Of a stretch of 64,000 bases of DNA, positions 1-8,070 are shown piece by piece (within the stretch, counting starts at the first letter, position 1; each line of letters opens with the position of its first letter). Source of the stretch: Nocardioides marmorisolisilvae (lineage in GTDB: Bacteria > Actinomycetota > Actinomycetes > Propionibacteriales > Nocardioidaceae); contig NZ_CP134227.1 of assembly GCF_031656915.1 (NCBI RefSeq), forward strand, positions 992,001 to 1,056,000, given 5' to 3'. The translations under genes and the position numbers were made by a program. The notes beneath the pieces are model-generated. The model saw only the letters and a list, made by a program, of their open reading frames with translations. It was not told where the DNA came from and searched no databases.

Positions 1-1
1 G

Positions 2-1192
2 GCGGCCTATCGCGGAAGATCCCGCGGATTGGCCTTCGGTGCCTTCGGTGCGACCACCGGGATCGCAGTCGCGGTCGGGCCGGTCTTCGGTGGTCTCATC
101 ACGACCTGGCTGTCGTGGCGGTGGATCTTCTGGGTCAACGTCCCCGTGGGCGCCCTCGCCATCGCCATCACCCTACGTCATGTGGCGGAGTCTCGTGACC
201 CCAGTCCGAGACGGCCCGACTGGATCGGTTTCATCACCTTCGGCCCAGGACTCGCCCTGTTGATCTATGGTCTGATCCGATCCGGCCAGGTGGGGTGGAC
301 CGCGCCGTCGGTATGGCTCCTCCTGGGCGCGGCTGCCCTTGCTCTCGCGGGATTCGCGGTGTCGCAGGCCATCGGTAGCAATGCGATGGTCGCCCTGGGC
401 CTCTTGAAGAACCCGACCTTCGCCGGCGCGATGCTGGCGGCTGCAGCGATATCTGCTTCCATCTTCTCCTTCCTTGCCTACCTGGTTCTCTACCTACAAG
501 ACGTCCTCGGCTATTCCCCGGCCGAGGCAGGTGTCCGGGTCGTCTTCGAATCGGCGGGCTCCTTCGTCTCCGCGACGATCGCCGGCAGGCTCAGCCAGCG
601 CATTCCGCCGCGAATCCTCATCGGTTCTGGATTCGTCTTGATATCCATCGGGATGTTCCTGATCGCCCAATGCCGTCCCGGCGATGACTGGACCCAGCTG
701 ATCCCGGGGATGTCGATATGCGGTCTGGGCATCGGCTTCGTGACCGTGCCGTTGGCCGCGACCGCCGTGTCCGTCGTCGAGCCGGCCCGTGCCGCGATGG
801 CGTCGGGAGCGAACTCGACGTTCCGGCAGGTCGGATTGGCCGTGGGCATGGCGCTTCTGGGCGCGCTGTTCAGTCAGCGGGTGCTCGCCGAGGCACAACA
901 CTCGGCGAGCAGGATCCCGGTCGTTTCTGCGGACTCATTGGCAGACGCGGTGACGGGCGGCCGGGTCGACGCCTACCTGTCGGCCCTGGACCCCACCACG
1001 CGTCGAGCCGCGCACACAGTGGCGGTCGATAGCTTCGTGGCGGCGTTCGACCACATCGGGTACATCTCCGTCGCGGTCGCACTCGTCGCCGCACTGGGGA
1101 CCTTCGCCCTCATTCGCAGCAAGGACCTCATCCCCGGCACCTCGGAGGATGCCGTCACGGAACTGGCCGCCCGGGCGGTGATCGCCGAATGA
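2..1192 (+). CDS. MFS drug/metabolite exporter, DHA2 type (5' truncated by window edge)
   Basis: C-terminal part of a major facilitator superfamily proton antiporter of the EmrB/QacA (DHA2, 14-helix) type, an inner-membrane exporter. The reading frame is open to the window edge; the first visible codons encode a loop with RGRSRG just before a Gly-rich helix, which resembles the conserved loop ahead of motif C in this family, so the true start lies outside. Several hydrophobic helices are visible, including the VGPVFGGLI stretch with the WRWIFWVNVPVG motif that is diagnostic of DHA2 members. It overlaps the next gene by 4 nt (ATGA), so the two are co-translated. Its position facing the catabolic operon suggests export or uptake of a related compound, but that is inference. 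Confidence 0.9.
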   Translation, partial: AAYRGRSRGLAFGAFGATTGIAVAVGPVFGGLITTWLSWRWIFWVNVPVGALAIAITLRHVAESRDPSPRRPDWIGFITFGPGLALLIYGLIRSGQVGWTAPSVWLLLGAAALALAGFAVSQAIGSNAMVALGLLKNPTFAGAMLAAAAISASIFSFLAYLVLYLQDVLGYSPAEAGVRVVFESAGSFVSATIAGRLSQRIPPRILIGSGFVLISIGMFLIAQCRPGDDWTQLIPGMSICGLGIGFVTVPLAATAVSVVEPARAAMASGANSTFRQVGLAVGMALLGALFSQRVLAEAQHSASRIPVVSADSLADAVTGGRVDAYLSALDPTTRRAAHTVAVDSFVAAFDHIGYISVAVALVAALGTFALIRSKDLIPGTSEDAVTELAARAVIAE

Positions 1193-1944
1193 GCGCAGAA
1201 GTGAGTGTCGACAGCCAGCGACGCCTGGGCATCATCCTGCTCGACAGCAGTCACTACACGACGAGCTTCCTGCACTGCGAGCCGGGCGATCCGGGTCCCG
1301 GTCTGCTGCCGCTCGGTTATTGGGAGTGCCCGGCAACCTGGCCGGTACCCAGCACCTACACAGTCGCCCGCGGTGCCACCCCGAGCGCTGTCATCGGTGG
1401 TGATCCGGGCGCGCTGGCCGGGGTGCAGCGTGCCTCGGGGCTGCTCGAGCCTCGTTGCTCGATGGTCATTGCAGACTGCGGCTTCTTCTTCAGTTTCGCA
1501 ACGAGCCTGACCCAACCCTCCCGCCTGGTGACCACCCTCCACCTGCTCGACCTGGCCACGACAGCTGCAGGGAGACGCCCGGTCGTCGTCTTGACCTATG
1601 ACGCCAGGGCAGCCGCCACCCTGCTGCGTGATCACCCCACGCGGCGTCGGCTTCACTTCCTCGGCCTCGACTCGCTCAGCACCTGGCAAGAGCTCGGCAG
1701 CGAGGACTGGGCGTTGCGCGTACGCGACGGGGCCGCGTTGCTGCGCTTCGAGCTCGTCCAGCGACTGGAGCAGTCCGACGTACGGGAACTGGCCGATCAG
1801 GCTGGCGCGGTTCTCGTCGAGTGCACGCTGTTGTCACCGCTCATCGACGACATCCGAGGCGCTTTCCCGGGACTCCCCTTGTTCGATCTGGCCGCGTTGG
1901 TGCGGATCCTCCTCAGCGGCCGATCGACCGCCCAGCCGTCATAG
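1189..1944 (+). CDS. Asp/Glu racemase superfamily-like protein
   Basis: 251-residue protein of the aspartate/glutamate/hydantoin racemase superfamily, which also includes maleate isomerase and arylmalonate decarboxylase. Both expected cysteines are visible: one in ADCGFFF in the N-terminal half (near residue 97) and one in VECTLL (near residue 211), followed by PGLPLFD as in the family. The start ATG overlaps the stop of the exporter (ATGA). The gene is convergent with the asparaginase-like gene, only 14 nt away. Two-cysteine members act as racemases or cis-trans isomerases on acidic or cyclic amide substrates, which would fit the amidohydrolase and amidase genes opposite. The exact reaction cannot be assigned. 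Confidence 0.65.
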   Translation: MSAEVSVDSQRRLGIILLDSSHYTTSFLHCEPGDPGPGLLPLGYWECPATWPVPSTYTVARGATPSAVIGGDPGALAGVQRASGLLEPRCSMVIADCGFFFSFATSLTQPSRLVTTLHLLDLATTAAGRRPVVVLTYDARAAATLLRDHPTRRRLHFLGLDSLSTWQELGSEDWALRVRDGAALLRFELVQRLEQSDVRELADQAGAVLVECTLLSPLIDDIRGAFPGLPLFDLAALVRILLSGRSTAQPS

Positions 1945-1958
1945 ACCCCGCGCGTCGA

Positions 1959-2948
1959 TCAGACACCTGCAAAGACTGCCTTCGGATCCAGGCCCAGCTC
2001 GAGAGCCACCATCAGGCGCAGACGTGCCTTTAACGGGCCGAGATCTCCGGCACTTATGAGTCCGCTCGCAAGCAACTGCTGCTCGGAGCCCGGGCCTGTG
2101 TAGGTCCCCTCGAGTACCCGCCCGGCGGCACATCGCGTGGAGAGCACGACCGGCATTCGAGCTGCCGCCTCCAACACCGCTGGAGAGACCGAAGCAGGGA
2201 CGTGGCCACCGCCGGTGCCGGCGAGCACCAGCCCGTCGGCATACTGGGCGGTGGCTCGGACGAGCTCCCCGCGGGCTCCGGCCACGATCCAGAGTGCCTC
2301 CACGGTCTGCTGGATGCCCTCAGGTCTGCCCAGGCGGTGGCACGACGGCGCCCGGTCCAGCCAGAGTCGGTCCTCGACGATCTGCCCGATGGGCCCGTGC
2401 CCCGGGGATGCGAACGCATCGACGCTGCTGGTGTGCGCCTTCGTCACGTGAGCGGGATCGTGTACCGAATCGGCCAGTACGACCACGGGTCCGCAACCAC
2501 GGAGCCCGCCCGCCGAGGCGGCCACGACCGCTGCGCATATGTTTCCCGGACCATCTGCACCCGGCGCATCCGCAGCTCGCATCGCACCCGTGACGACGAC
2601 CGGGATCGCGACCTCGAGCACCAGCCCCAGGAAGTACGCAGTCTCCTCGAGGGTGTCGGTGCCATGGAGCACCACCACTCCGTCGGCGCCTGCTGCAGCC
2701 TCCGCCTCGATCGATGACGCGAGCGCGAGCATGTCGCGCGGTGTCATGTTCCGACTGGAGACCTGCATCACGTCGCGCCCGGTCAGCGCCACGTTCTCCA
2801 GACGCTGTGTCATCCCAGCCACCAGGTCGGTGGCTGCGAATCGATGGCTCAGGCCGGTCCCCGAGAATCCCGTAGAGATCGTCCCGCCACAGCCCAGGAT
2901 CGATATCCGGACCTTGTGCGAGGGATCGGCGGGCACCGTGGAGCTCAT
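1959..2948 (-). CDS. L-asparaginase-family amidohydrolase
   Basis: 329-residue member of the AnsA/AnsB asparaginase family, which hydrolyses amide side chains with release of ammonia. Both threonine motifs of the family are present: GCGGTIST near the N-terminus (first catalytic Thr) and HGTDTLEET around residue 95 (second Thr plus Asp), followed by TGAMR. There is no signal peptide, so it should be cytoplasmic. It is the last gene of the oxidase operon and its start overlaps the stop of the amidohydrolase by 4 nt. In this context it may act on an amide formed after ring opening rather than on asparagine itself; that is inference. Confidence 0.85.
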   Translation of the reverse strand: MSSTVPADPSHKVRISILGCGGTISTGFSGTGLSHRFAATDLVAGMTQRLENVALTGRDVMQVSSRNMTPRDMLALASSIEAEAAAGADGVVVLHGTDTLEETAYFLGLVLEVAIPVVVTGAMRAADAPGADGPGNICAAVVAASAGGLRGCGPVVVLADSVHDPAHVTKAHTSSVDAFASPGHGPIGQIVEDRLWLDRAPSCHRLGRPEGIQQTVEALWIVAGARGELVRATAQYADGLVLAGTGGGHVPASVSPAVLEAAARMPVVLSTRCAAGRVLEGTYTGPGSEQQLLASGLISAGDLGPLKARLRLMVALELGLDPKAVFAGV

Positions 2949-4375
2949 TCCTCACGCACCGGCCGAACGTGCTCGGCTCGGACGTGTTTCCCGGCAGGGG
3001 TCTGGTCACGTACCTGCCCTGCCTCAGCGGCGACGCGGCCACCCAGGACCGTCGCGACAGGGGCACCCTTCAGGGTCCGGCCACGCCACGGCGATAGCGC
3101 GTTCAGTGAATGCAGGTGCTCGTCCGAGATCTTGACCGAACCTTCCGGATCCACGATCGTGATGTCGGCGTCGGCTCCGGGCCGCAACATACCCTTGCGC
3201 GGATACAGGCCATACAGACGCGCAGTGTTCGCGCTCAAGACGTCCGCAAGTCGCTGGGGGCTGAGGCGCCCACGCGCCATCGCGTCCAGCATGACCGGCA
3301 CGATCGTCTCGACGCCGACGATGCCTGCCGGCTGGGTGTCGAGTGGCTCGGCCTTCTCTGCGAGCGTATGCGGAGCATGATCCGAGCCGATCGAGGCGAT
3401 CGTCTTGTCCTCGATGCCGCGCCACAGAGCAGCTTGATCGGCAGCCGTACGGATCGGCGGGTAAACCTTCATGGTCGGGCCGATCTGGTCGTAATCCGCA
3501 TCGGTGAGGGTGAGGTATTGGGGGCAGGTCTCGGCACTCACCAGCGCGCCGGCACGTTGCGCCCGACGGACGACGTCGGTTGCCTCGGCCGAAGCCATAT
3601 GGACGACATGGAACCGGCACCCCGTCAAAGATGCGAAGTGCGCCGCGATCGTAACCGCAGTGGATTCTGCCGATGCCGGTCGTGCCCGGAGGAGATCGTC
3701 ATAGGTGGACAACGAATGTCCGAGCTCCTCCTCCGCAGCCTCGAGCAGGTGCCGGTCCTCGCAATGCGCAGCGAGCAGGCCGCCTCGTGCCGCGACGGCC
3801 CGGAAGATCGAGAGGACGTCGCCGTTCTCGGGTGGCGCGATCACCTGCTCGGGTGGTAAATCGCCGATGTTGTAGACCAGGGACCTGGTGTCTCGTCGTA
3901 GCGCATATCCCCAGAACAGCTTCACGGCGACAGCGCCTAGGTCGAACATCTCGTCGATGGCGTCGACGTTCTCGTGACCCAGCGTCATACCCCACAAGCC
4001 GAAATCGACCCACGCCTGGGGCTCCAGACAGGCGACTCTGCTCGAGTAGGACGCTCCGTCGACCACGGGAGGCACCGAGTTCGGCATCTCGAGGACGGTC
4101 GTGACGCCTCCGTGCAGGGCCGAGAGCGTGCTGTGCCAGAACGTCTCCTTGTGGGTCAGGCCGGGGTCGCGGGAGTGGACGTGCGGATCGATGAAGCCCG
4201 GGAATAGCAGCTTCCCCGACGCGTCATAGGCCTCATCGGAGGGGACCGCCTCGCCGCGCGCCAGCCACGCTGCGACCTTGCCATCAGCACAGAGCAGGTC
4301 GACCTCGACCAGCCCGTCCGGGACGACCAGGCTGCCACCGCGAACCACCAACCGCGGAGCCGTATTCGTTTCCAT
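2945..4375 (-). CDS. cyclic amidohydrolase (dihydroorotase/allantoinase/hydantoinase type)
   Basis: 476-residue metal-dependent amidohydrolase. Binuclear-metal ligands can be followed in order: HVH in DPHVHSRDPG (residues 65 and 67), a lysine in AVKLFWGY that would be carboxylated, histidines in AAHCED and HVVHMAS, and the aspartate in GSDHAPH. The DPHVHSRDPG and HAPHTLAEK motifs are those of dihydroorotases and allantoinases, and the length fits that group better than the shorter PyrC class I. A stand-alone pyrimidine biosynthetic role is unlikely because the gene sits in a catabolic operon with an amine oxidase and an amidase. It probably opens a cyclic amide or imide. The start follows an AGGGGG box. 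Confidence 0.85.
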   Translation of the reverse strand: METNTAPRLVVRGGSLVVPDGLVEVDLLCADGKVAAWLARGEAVPSDEAYDASGKLLFPGFIDPHVHSRDPGLTHKETFWHSTLSALHGGVTTVLEMPNSVPPVVDGASYSSRVACLEPQAWVDFGLWGMTLGHENVDAIDEMFDLGAVAVKLFWGYALRRDTRSLVYNIGDLPPEQVIAPPENGDVLSIFRAVAARGGLLAAHCEDRHLLEAAEEELGHSLSTYDDLLRARPASAESTAVTIAAHFASLTGCRFHVVHMASAEATDVVRRAQRAGALVSAETCPQYLTLTDADYDQIGPTMKVYPPIRTAADQAALWRGIEDKTIASIGSDHAPHTLAEKAEPLDTQPAGIVGVETIVPVMLDAMARGRLSPQRLADVLSANTARLYGLYPRKGMLRPGADADITIVDPEGSVKISDEHLHSLNALSPWRGRTLKGAPVATVLGGRVAAEAGQVRDQTPAGKHVRAEHVRPVREE

Positions 4376-4384
4376 GCGATCCCC

Positions 4385-5929
4385 CTAGATCTCGTCGACG
4401 TCGAGCTGGATGAGGTGCGGGCCGGCCTCGGACAGTGAGCCTGCGAACTGGGTCCGAAGGCCCTCGAGGTCGCGGGCCCGAGTCGCCGGTACGCCGAAAC
4501 CTGCCGCCAAGCGCAACCAATCGATCGTCGGTAGCGACAGGTCCATGAGCGCGTCGACCCGGCCTGTGTTCTCCTCGATACCGGCACGGGCCTGCTCGAC
4601 GCCGAGGATGCGATACCGATTGTTCGCACAGACCACGGTGGTGACGTTCAATCCTTCCCGGGCCTGGGTCCACAGCGCCTGCAGCGTGTAGAGCGCGCTG
4701 CCGTCGCCGACGACCGCGACCACCGGGCGGTCCGGTTCGGCAACGGCCGCACCGACAGCCAGCGGCCCGGCGATTCCGATGCTGCCTCCGGTCAGACCCA
4801 GATAGGTGAATCGAGTACGACCCATGGCATGCTCGAAGACGTCCGGCGCGGAGGTGATCGCTTCGTCCACGAAGATCGCACGGTCCGGCATGATCGCCGC
4901 CAGACGTTCGCTCAAGCGCTGCTCTCGCGTGCCCACAGGCGGTCGCACCGGTTGGTGGACATCGGCTGCCGAGTCGGGCCCACCGAGGCAGTCGGCCAAA
5001 CCCTCCAAGGCACCGACGACGTCGTCGCCGACCCGAGCCACCGGATGCACCCGACTCTCGTGCGGCAAGACGTGCGTACGCCCGTCTCGGTAGGCGAAGA
5101 TCGAGACCGGCTCCTCGGTCCCGACAAGGACGATGTCGGTGATCGAGGCCAGTTGGGCGGCGGACTCGTCCGGGAAGTATCCCAAGCGCTCGATGACAGG
5201 AATCTCGGGCCCGGATTCGATCCGAGTGGGCTGACGCTTGCAGAAGAGCCGGCACCCGGTCGCCGCCTGCACCCGGCCGGCCGCCCTGAGGCCGGCCTCG
5301 TGCAGCCCGGCTCCACCGATCATCAGCGCACCTCGGGCCGCCGCGGCCTTCAAGCGAGTGGCGGCCTCCTCGATCCGCTCCGCATCGAAGGTCGGCTTCC
5401 AGAGCTGGGCGGACCGCCGGGGGTGCTCGGGGACCTCGGACCACTGGACGTCGGTCGGAAGGATGAGGGTTGCTACCCCGCGCTGCTCGATCGCGGCGTT
5501 ACGCGCGTCGACGAGATCTGCCGCAGCGTCCTCGGGAACGCGGGTCTCGCGTACGAAGATCGAGACCGCCTGCGCGAGCGCGGGGACGTTGGAGGAGAGC
5601 ATGGACTCGTGATTCATATGTCGGGTCGCGTGCGTCCCGATCACGTTGACGACCGGCACCTCGGCCTTGCGCGCATTGTGGAGGTTGGCGATCCCGTTGG
5701 CCAGCCCCGGGCCGAGGTGCAACAGAGTCATGGCGGGCCGCTCGGCCATCCGGGCGAAGCCGTCGGCCGCGCCGGTGCAGACCCCTTCGAACAGACCGAG
5801 TACGGGTCTGATACGCGGCTCGGCGTTCATGCCACCGAGGATGTGCACCTCGGTGGTTCCTGGATTCGCGAAGCAGATGTCGAGGCCGACCGAAGCGGCG
5901 GCGTGGACGACGGACTCGGCGCCGTTCAT
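4385..5929 (-). CDS. ThDP-dependent enzyme, acetolactate synthase/benzoylformate decarboxylase-like
   Basis: 514-residue thiamine-diphosphate enzyme with the three-domain layout of acetolactate synthase large subunits and 2-oxoacid decarboxylases. The glutamate that activates ThDP is in GLFEGVC (residue 48); the Mg-ThDP binding motif runs from GDGSALYT to ANNRYRIL in the last third. The ORF is open further upstream, but the start at 5929 is preferred: it has a GGAGAA box, begins MNGAES at the usual family N-terminus, and overlaps the upstream oxidase stop by 4 nt (ATGA). Many such stand-alone proteins are annotated as acetolactate synthase but act as decarboxylases or carboligases in catabolism. 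No small regulatory subunit is nearby, which supports a catabolic role. Confidence 0.85.
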   Translation of the reverse strand: MNGAESVVHAAASVGLDICFANPGTTEVHILGGMNAEPRIRPVLGLFEGVCTGAADGFARMAERPAMTLLHLGPGLANGIANLHNARKAEVPVVNVIGTHATRHMNHESMLSSNVPALAQAVSIFVRETRVPEDAAADLVDARNAAIEQRGVATLILPTDVQWSEVPEHPRRSAQLWKPTFDAERIEEAATRLKAAAARGALMIGGAGLHEAGLRAAGRVQAATGCRLFCKRQPTRIESGPEIPVIERLGYFPDESAAQLASITDIVLVGTEEPVSIFAYRDGRTHVLPHESRVHPVARVGDDVVGALEGLADCLGGPDSAADVHQPVRPPVGTREQRLSERLAAIMPDRAIFVDEAITSAPDVFEHAMGRTRFTYLGLTGGSIGIAGPLAVGAAVAEPDRPVVAVVGDGSALYTLQALWTQAREGLNVTTVVCANNRYRILGVEQARAGIEENTGRVDALMDLSLPTIDWLRLAAGFGVPATRARDLEGLRTQFAGSLSEAGPHLIQLDVDEI

Positions 5930-7122
5930 GTGTTCTCCAATTCTGAGATGTCGAGCAAGAGTGGGTCGTGCGCCGCGGACCAGTCGCTGAAGCGGTCCGG
6001 ACAGATGAAGGGGATGCGTGCCGCCGAGGACCCGTCGATGTGGTCGCAGACCATCTCCGCGAAGGCCGGCGCGAACTTGAAGCCGTGACCGGACAACGCA
6101 CCGATCAAGCTGAGGTTGGAACGTCGCGGATGAGGCCCGACGACGGGGTCGCCATCGGGGGCGTCGAGAGTCACGCACACCTGACCGCCCGTCGAGTGCG
6201 GGTTCAGATAAACGTGATGCGTCCGGACGTACTCCTCGACCGCCGCATACTGCTGCCGCGATACTGCGCGCTCGACCGCAGCAATGCTCGGCGCCTCCGT
6301 GGCGACCAGCGCCATTATCTTGAACTGCGGGTCGCCCGGAAGTCCGGGCATCCCGCCCATCGGCGTCGCGCCCTCTCCCCGCTCATGGATGAACGCCGGC
6401 AGGCTGGGGCCGCTCGCTATCCACTCGAGACGGTCGAACCACGGCACGACCATGCGCTGAACCTGCAGCGACCGGCTGGACACCTCGATGTCGCCCAGCC
6501 AAGCCCCGACGGCCAGGACCACATGCCGTACTCGCAGCTCCTCGCCGTCGGCGAATCGGACGAGAGCCGGATTGCACTGGGTGTCGATCGAGCTCACCGC
6601 CCGTGGCGTCTGGATCGTTGCGCCTAGGTGCGCCGCACGGTCGACCATCAGTCGCACGGCCAGCTCGGGGCTCACCAGACCCGCGTGCTGCTCCTCGACG
6701 GCGACCGTTCCCGTCGCGGTCCGCAGCTGCGGATATGTCCGGCACAGCTGATCGTGATCGAGGGAGGCGATGGCAAGCGCGAAGCGGTCCGCCTGGTCGA
6801 CCGCCGTGCGGACCATCCGTGAGTCCGGCGCTCCGAGGAGGAGCAGGCCGGTCGGATGCAGGACCCGACGAGCCGAAACGGTCTCCAGCTCATGCCAGAG
6901 GTCCAGCGCCCGGATACCCAGTGGCACGTAGTCGTCGGACTCGAAGGATGTGGTCCGCACGATCCGCGTGCGCCCATGGGTGGCGCCCTGGTCGTGCGGA
7001 GTGTCGAACCTGTCGACGCCGACGACATCATGGCCACGCTCGGCCAGACGCCACGCGGTCGCCGCCCCCGCCGCGCCAAGACCAACGACAAGGACGTCGG
7101 CTACGCGTGCCAGACCGGCCAC
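5926..7122 (-). CDS. FAD-dependent amine oxidase, monomeric sarcosine oxidase/N-methyltryptophan oxidase family
   Basis: 398-residue flavoprotein that should oxidise a secondary or N-methyl amine, giving hydrogen peroxide. The N-terminal dinucleotide-binding motif VVGLGAAGAATA (residues 12-23) is followed by the GATHGRTRIVR stretch typical of this family. A cysteine in GGQVCVTLDAPDGDP lies where the covalent-FAD cysteine of monomeric sarcosine oxidase occurs. Translation starts at a GTG placed 5 nt after a GGAGGT box. It is the first gene of a four-gene operon (oxidase, ThDP enzyme, amidohydrolase, asparaginase-like), and two overlapping GntR-type palindromes lie 29-60 nt upstream of its start. 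Confidence 0.88.
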   Translation of the reverse strand: MAGLARVADVLVVGLGAAGAATAWRLAERGHDVVGVDRFDTPHDQGATHGRTRIVRTTSFESDDYVPLGIRALDLWHELETVSARRVLHPTGLLLLGAPDSRMVRTAVDQADRFALAIASLDHDQLCRTYPQLRTATGTVAVEEQHAGLVSPELAVRLMVDRAAHLGATIQTPRAVSSIDTQCNPALVRFADGEELRVRHVVLAVGAWLGDIEVSSRSLQVQRMVVPWFDRLEWIASGPSLPAFIHERGEGATPMGGMPGLPGDPQFKIMALVATEAPSIAAVERAVSRQQYAAVEEYVRTHHVYLNPHSTGGQVCVTLDAPDGDPVVGPHPRRSNLSLIGALSGHGFKFAPAFAEMVCDHIDGSSAARIPFICPDRFSDWSAAHDPLLLDISELENT

Positions 7123-7150
7123 TTGTCACCTCCGATACCTGCAGCATGCG

Positions 7151-7180
7151 CTGTAGTTGCCACTATAGTGTTAGCTACAC
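7151..7180. promoter_or_regulatory. double GntR-type operator before the oxidase operon
   Basis: Two overlapping copies of the island palindrome: CTGTAGTTGCCACTATAG (7151-7168) and CTATAGTGTTAGCTACAC (7163-7180). Both fit CYRTAGY-N4-RCTRYRG apart from the outermost bases of the second copy. They sit just upstream of the GTG start at 7122 and are the best candidate binding sites for the GntR regulator encoded at 7261-7986. Confidence 0.7.
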
Positions 7181-7214
7181 GGGACCGCAAACGACGTGCC
7201 TCCTGGGTAGCAGA

Positions 7215-7244
7215 ACGCCCCGAACAACCAGTCGTTCGGGGCGT
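7215..7244 (-). terminator. hairpin terminator after the GntR gene
   Basis: Perfect 11-bp stem, ACGCCCCGAAC pairing with GTTCGGGGCGT, with an 8-nt loop, placed 17 nt after the stop codon of the regulator gene and before the oxidase operon promoter. It separates the two transcription units. Confidence 0.75.
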
Positions 7245-7260
7245 CGCGCTACCGGGTCTC

Positions 7261-7986
7261 TCAGTTGGTGTCGTTGGACTGCATCATCATTCCGCTGAAG
7301 ACGCTGTCCAGAGCCCCCTCGGGGCTGACCGCACGCTCGACCAGGGCCCGTACGATCCGCTCAGCGTTGTCGAACGCCTCGCGTTCACACAGGAGCTTCG
7401 CGCGGTCCAGGTCGCGGCCTTTGATCGCATCGAGGATCTGGAGGTGGGTGTCCTCCATCGCATCGGGCTCCAAGCCGTCGATCCCGAGATGGAAGAAGCG
7501 CTCGGAGGCGTCGAGGACCTGCGAGAGCGCGTGCACGAGGCGCGGATTCCCCGTCAGCCCGGCGATCGCCAGATGGAACTCGCGATTGAGAGCCACCCGT
7601 TCGGCGCCGGCCATCGGCTCGTGGCTAGCTATCGCGAGTGGGCGAAGGCCCTCGATGTCGGCCTCCTTCGCGCGATCGATTGCGATCTTGACGATGCCGG
7701 TCTCGATCGACCAACGAAGCTCCGCCAATTGCCGGATATCCGAAAAAGCCATCGGTGCGACTTCGACTCCGCGGTCCGGACGTTGCGTGACCAAACCCTC
7801 GTGGCGCAGCCGCTGAATCGCATCACGAACCGGCGTCGGACTCATCTGGTATTCCTTGGCCAGACTTTGTTCGGAAATAGCTGTCCCAGGCGCGATGTCA
7901 CACGTCAGAATTCGACGACGCAAATCGGTGTATGCACGTGACCACGCCGGTGGCTTGGAGACCTTGCGCGGTGTTTGCTTGACCAT
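7261..7986 (-). CDS. GntR-family transcriptional regulator, FCD (FadR) subfamily
   Basis: 241-residue regulator with an N-terminal winged helix-turn-helix (about residues 15-75, including TPVRDAIQRLRHEGLV and QRPDRGVEVAPM) and an all-helical C-terminal ligand domain of FCD type, in which the histidines and acidic residues of NREFHLAIAGLTGNPRL are typical metal or carboxylate ligands. A longer ORF exists, but the ATG at 7986 places the HTH correctly and has an AAGAGAGA box; the extra upstream codons would read through the operator at 8024. The gene sits in the middle of the island, has an operator in its own promoter, and probably represses all four units until a pathway intermediate binds. 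Confidence 0.88.
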   Translation of the reverse strand: MVKQTPRKVSKPPAWSRAYTDLRRRILTCDIAPGTAISEQSLAKEYQMSPTPVRDAIQRLRHEGLVTQRPDRGVEVAPMAFSDIRQLAELRWSIETGIVKIAIDRAKEADIEGLRPLAIASHEPMAGAERVALNREFHLAIAGLTGNPRLVHALSQVLDASERFFHLGIDGLEPDAMEDTHLQILDAIKGRDLDRAKLLCEREAFDNAERIVRALVERAVSPEGALDSVFSGMMMQSNDTN

Positions 7987-8023
7987 CGTCTCTCTTGCCG
8001 GCCGCAGGGATGGAACAGTGAAA

Positions 8024-8041
8024 CTATAGCAGACACTACGG
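8024..8041. promoter_or_regulatory. GntR-type operator before the regulator gene
   Basis: CTATAGCAGACACTACGG, an 18-bp copy of the island palindrome located 38 nt upstream of the regulator start at 7986. Its position suggests autoregulation. Confidence 0.65.
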
Positions 8042-8047
8042 CGCCGA

Positions 8048-8070
8048 ATAACCGGGGCAGCGCCGGTTAT
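8048..8070 (-). terminator. hairpin at the end of the molybdenum hydroxylase operon
   Basis: Stem of 8 bp, ATAACCGG pairing with CCGGTTAT, with a 7-nt loop. It overlaps the stop codon of the flavin enzyme gene at 8067 and precedes the regulator promoter. There is no clear U-tract, so it may be a weak terminator. Confidence 0.45.

Noticed and set aside
4829-6088. 419-codon plus-strand frame opposite the ThDP enzyme
   Set aside because: Shadow of the ThDP gene, no ribosome site and no recognisable domain.
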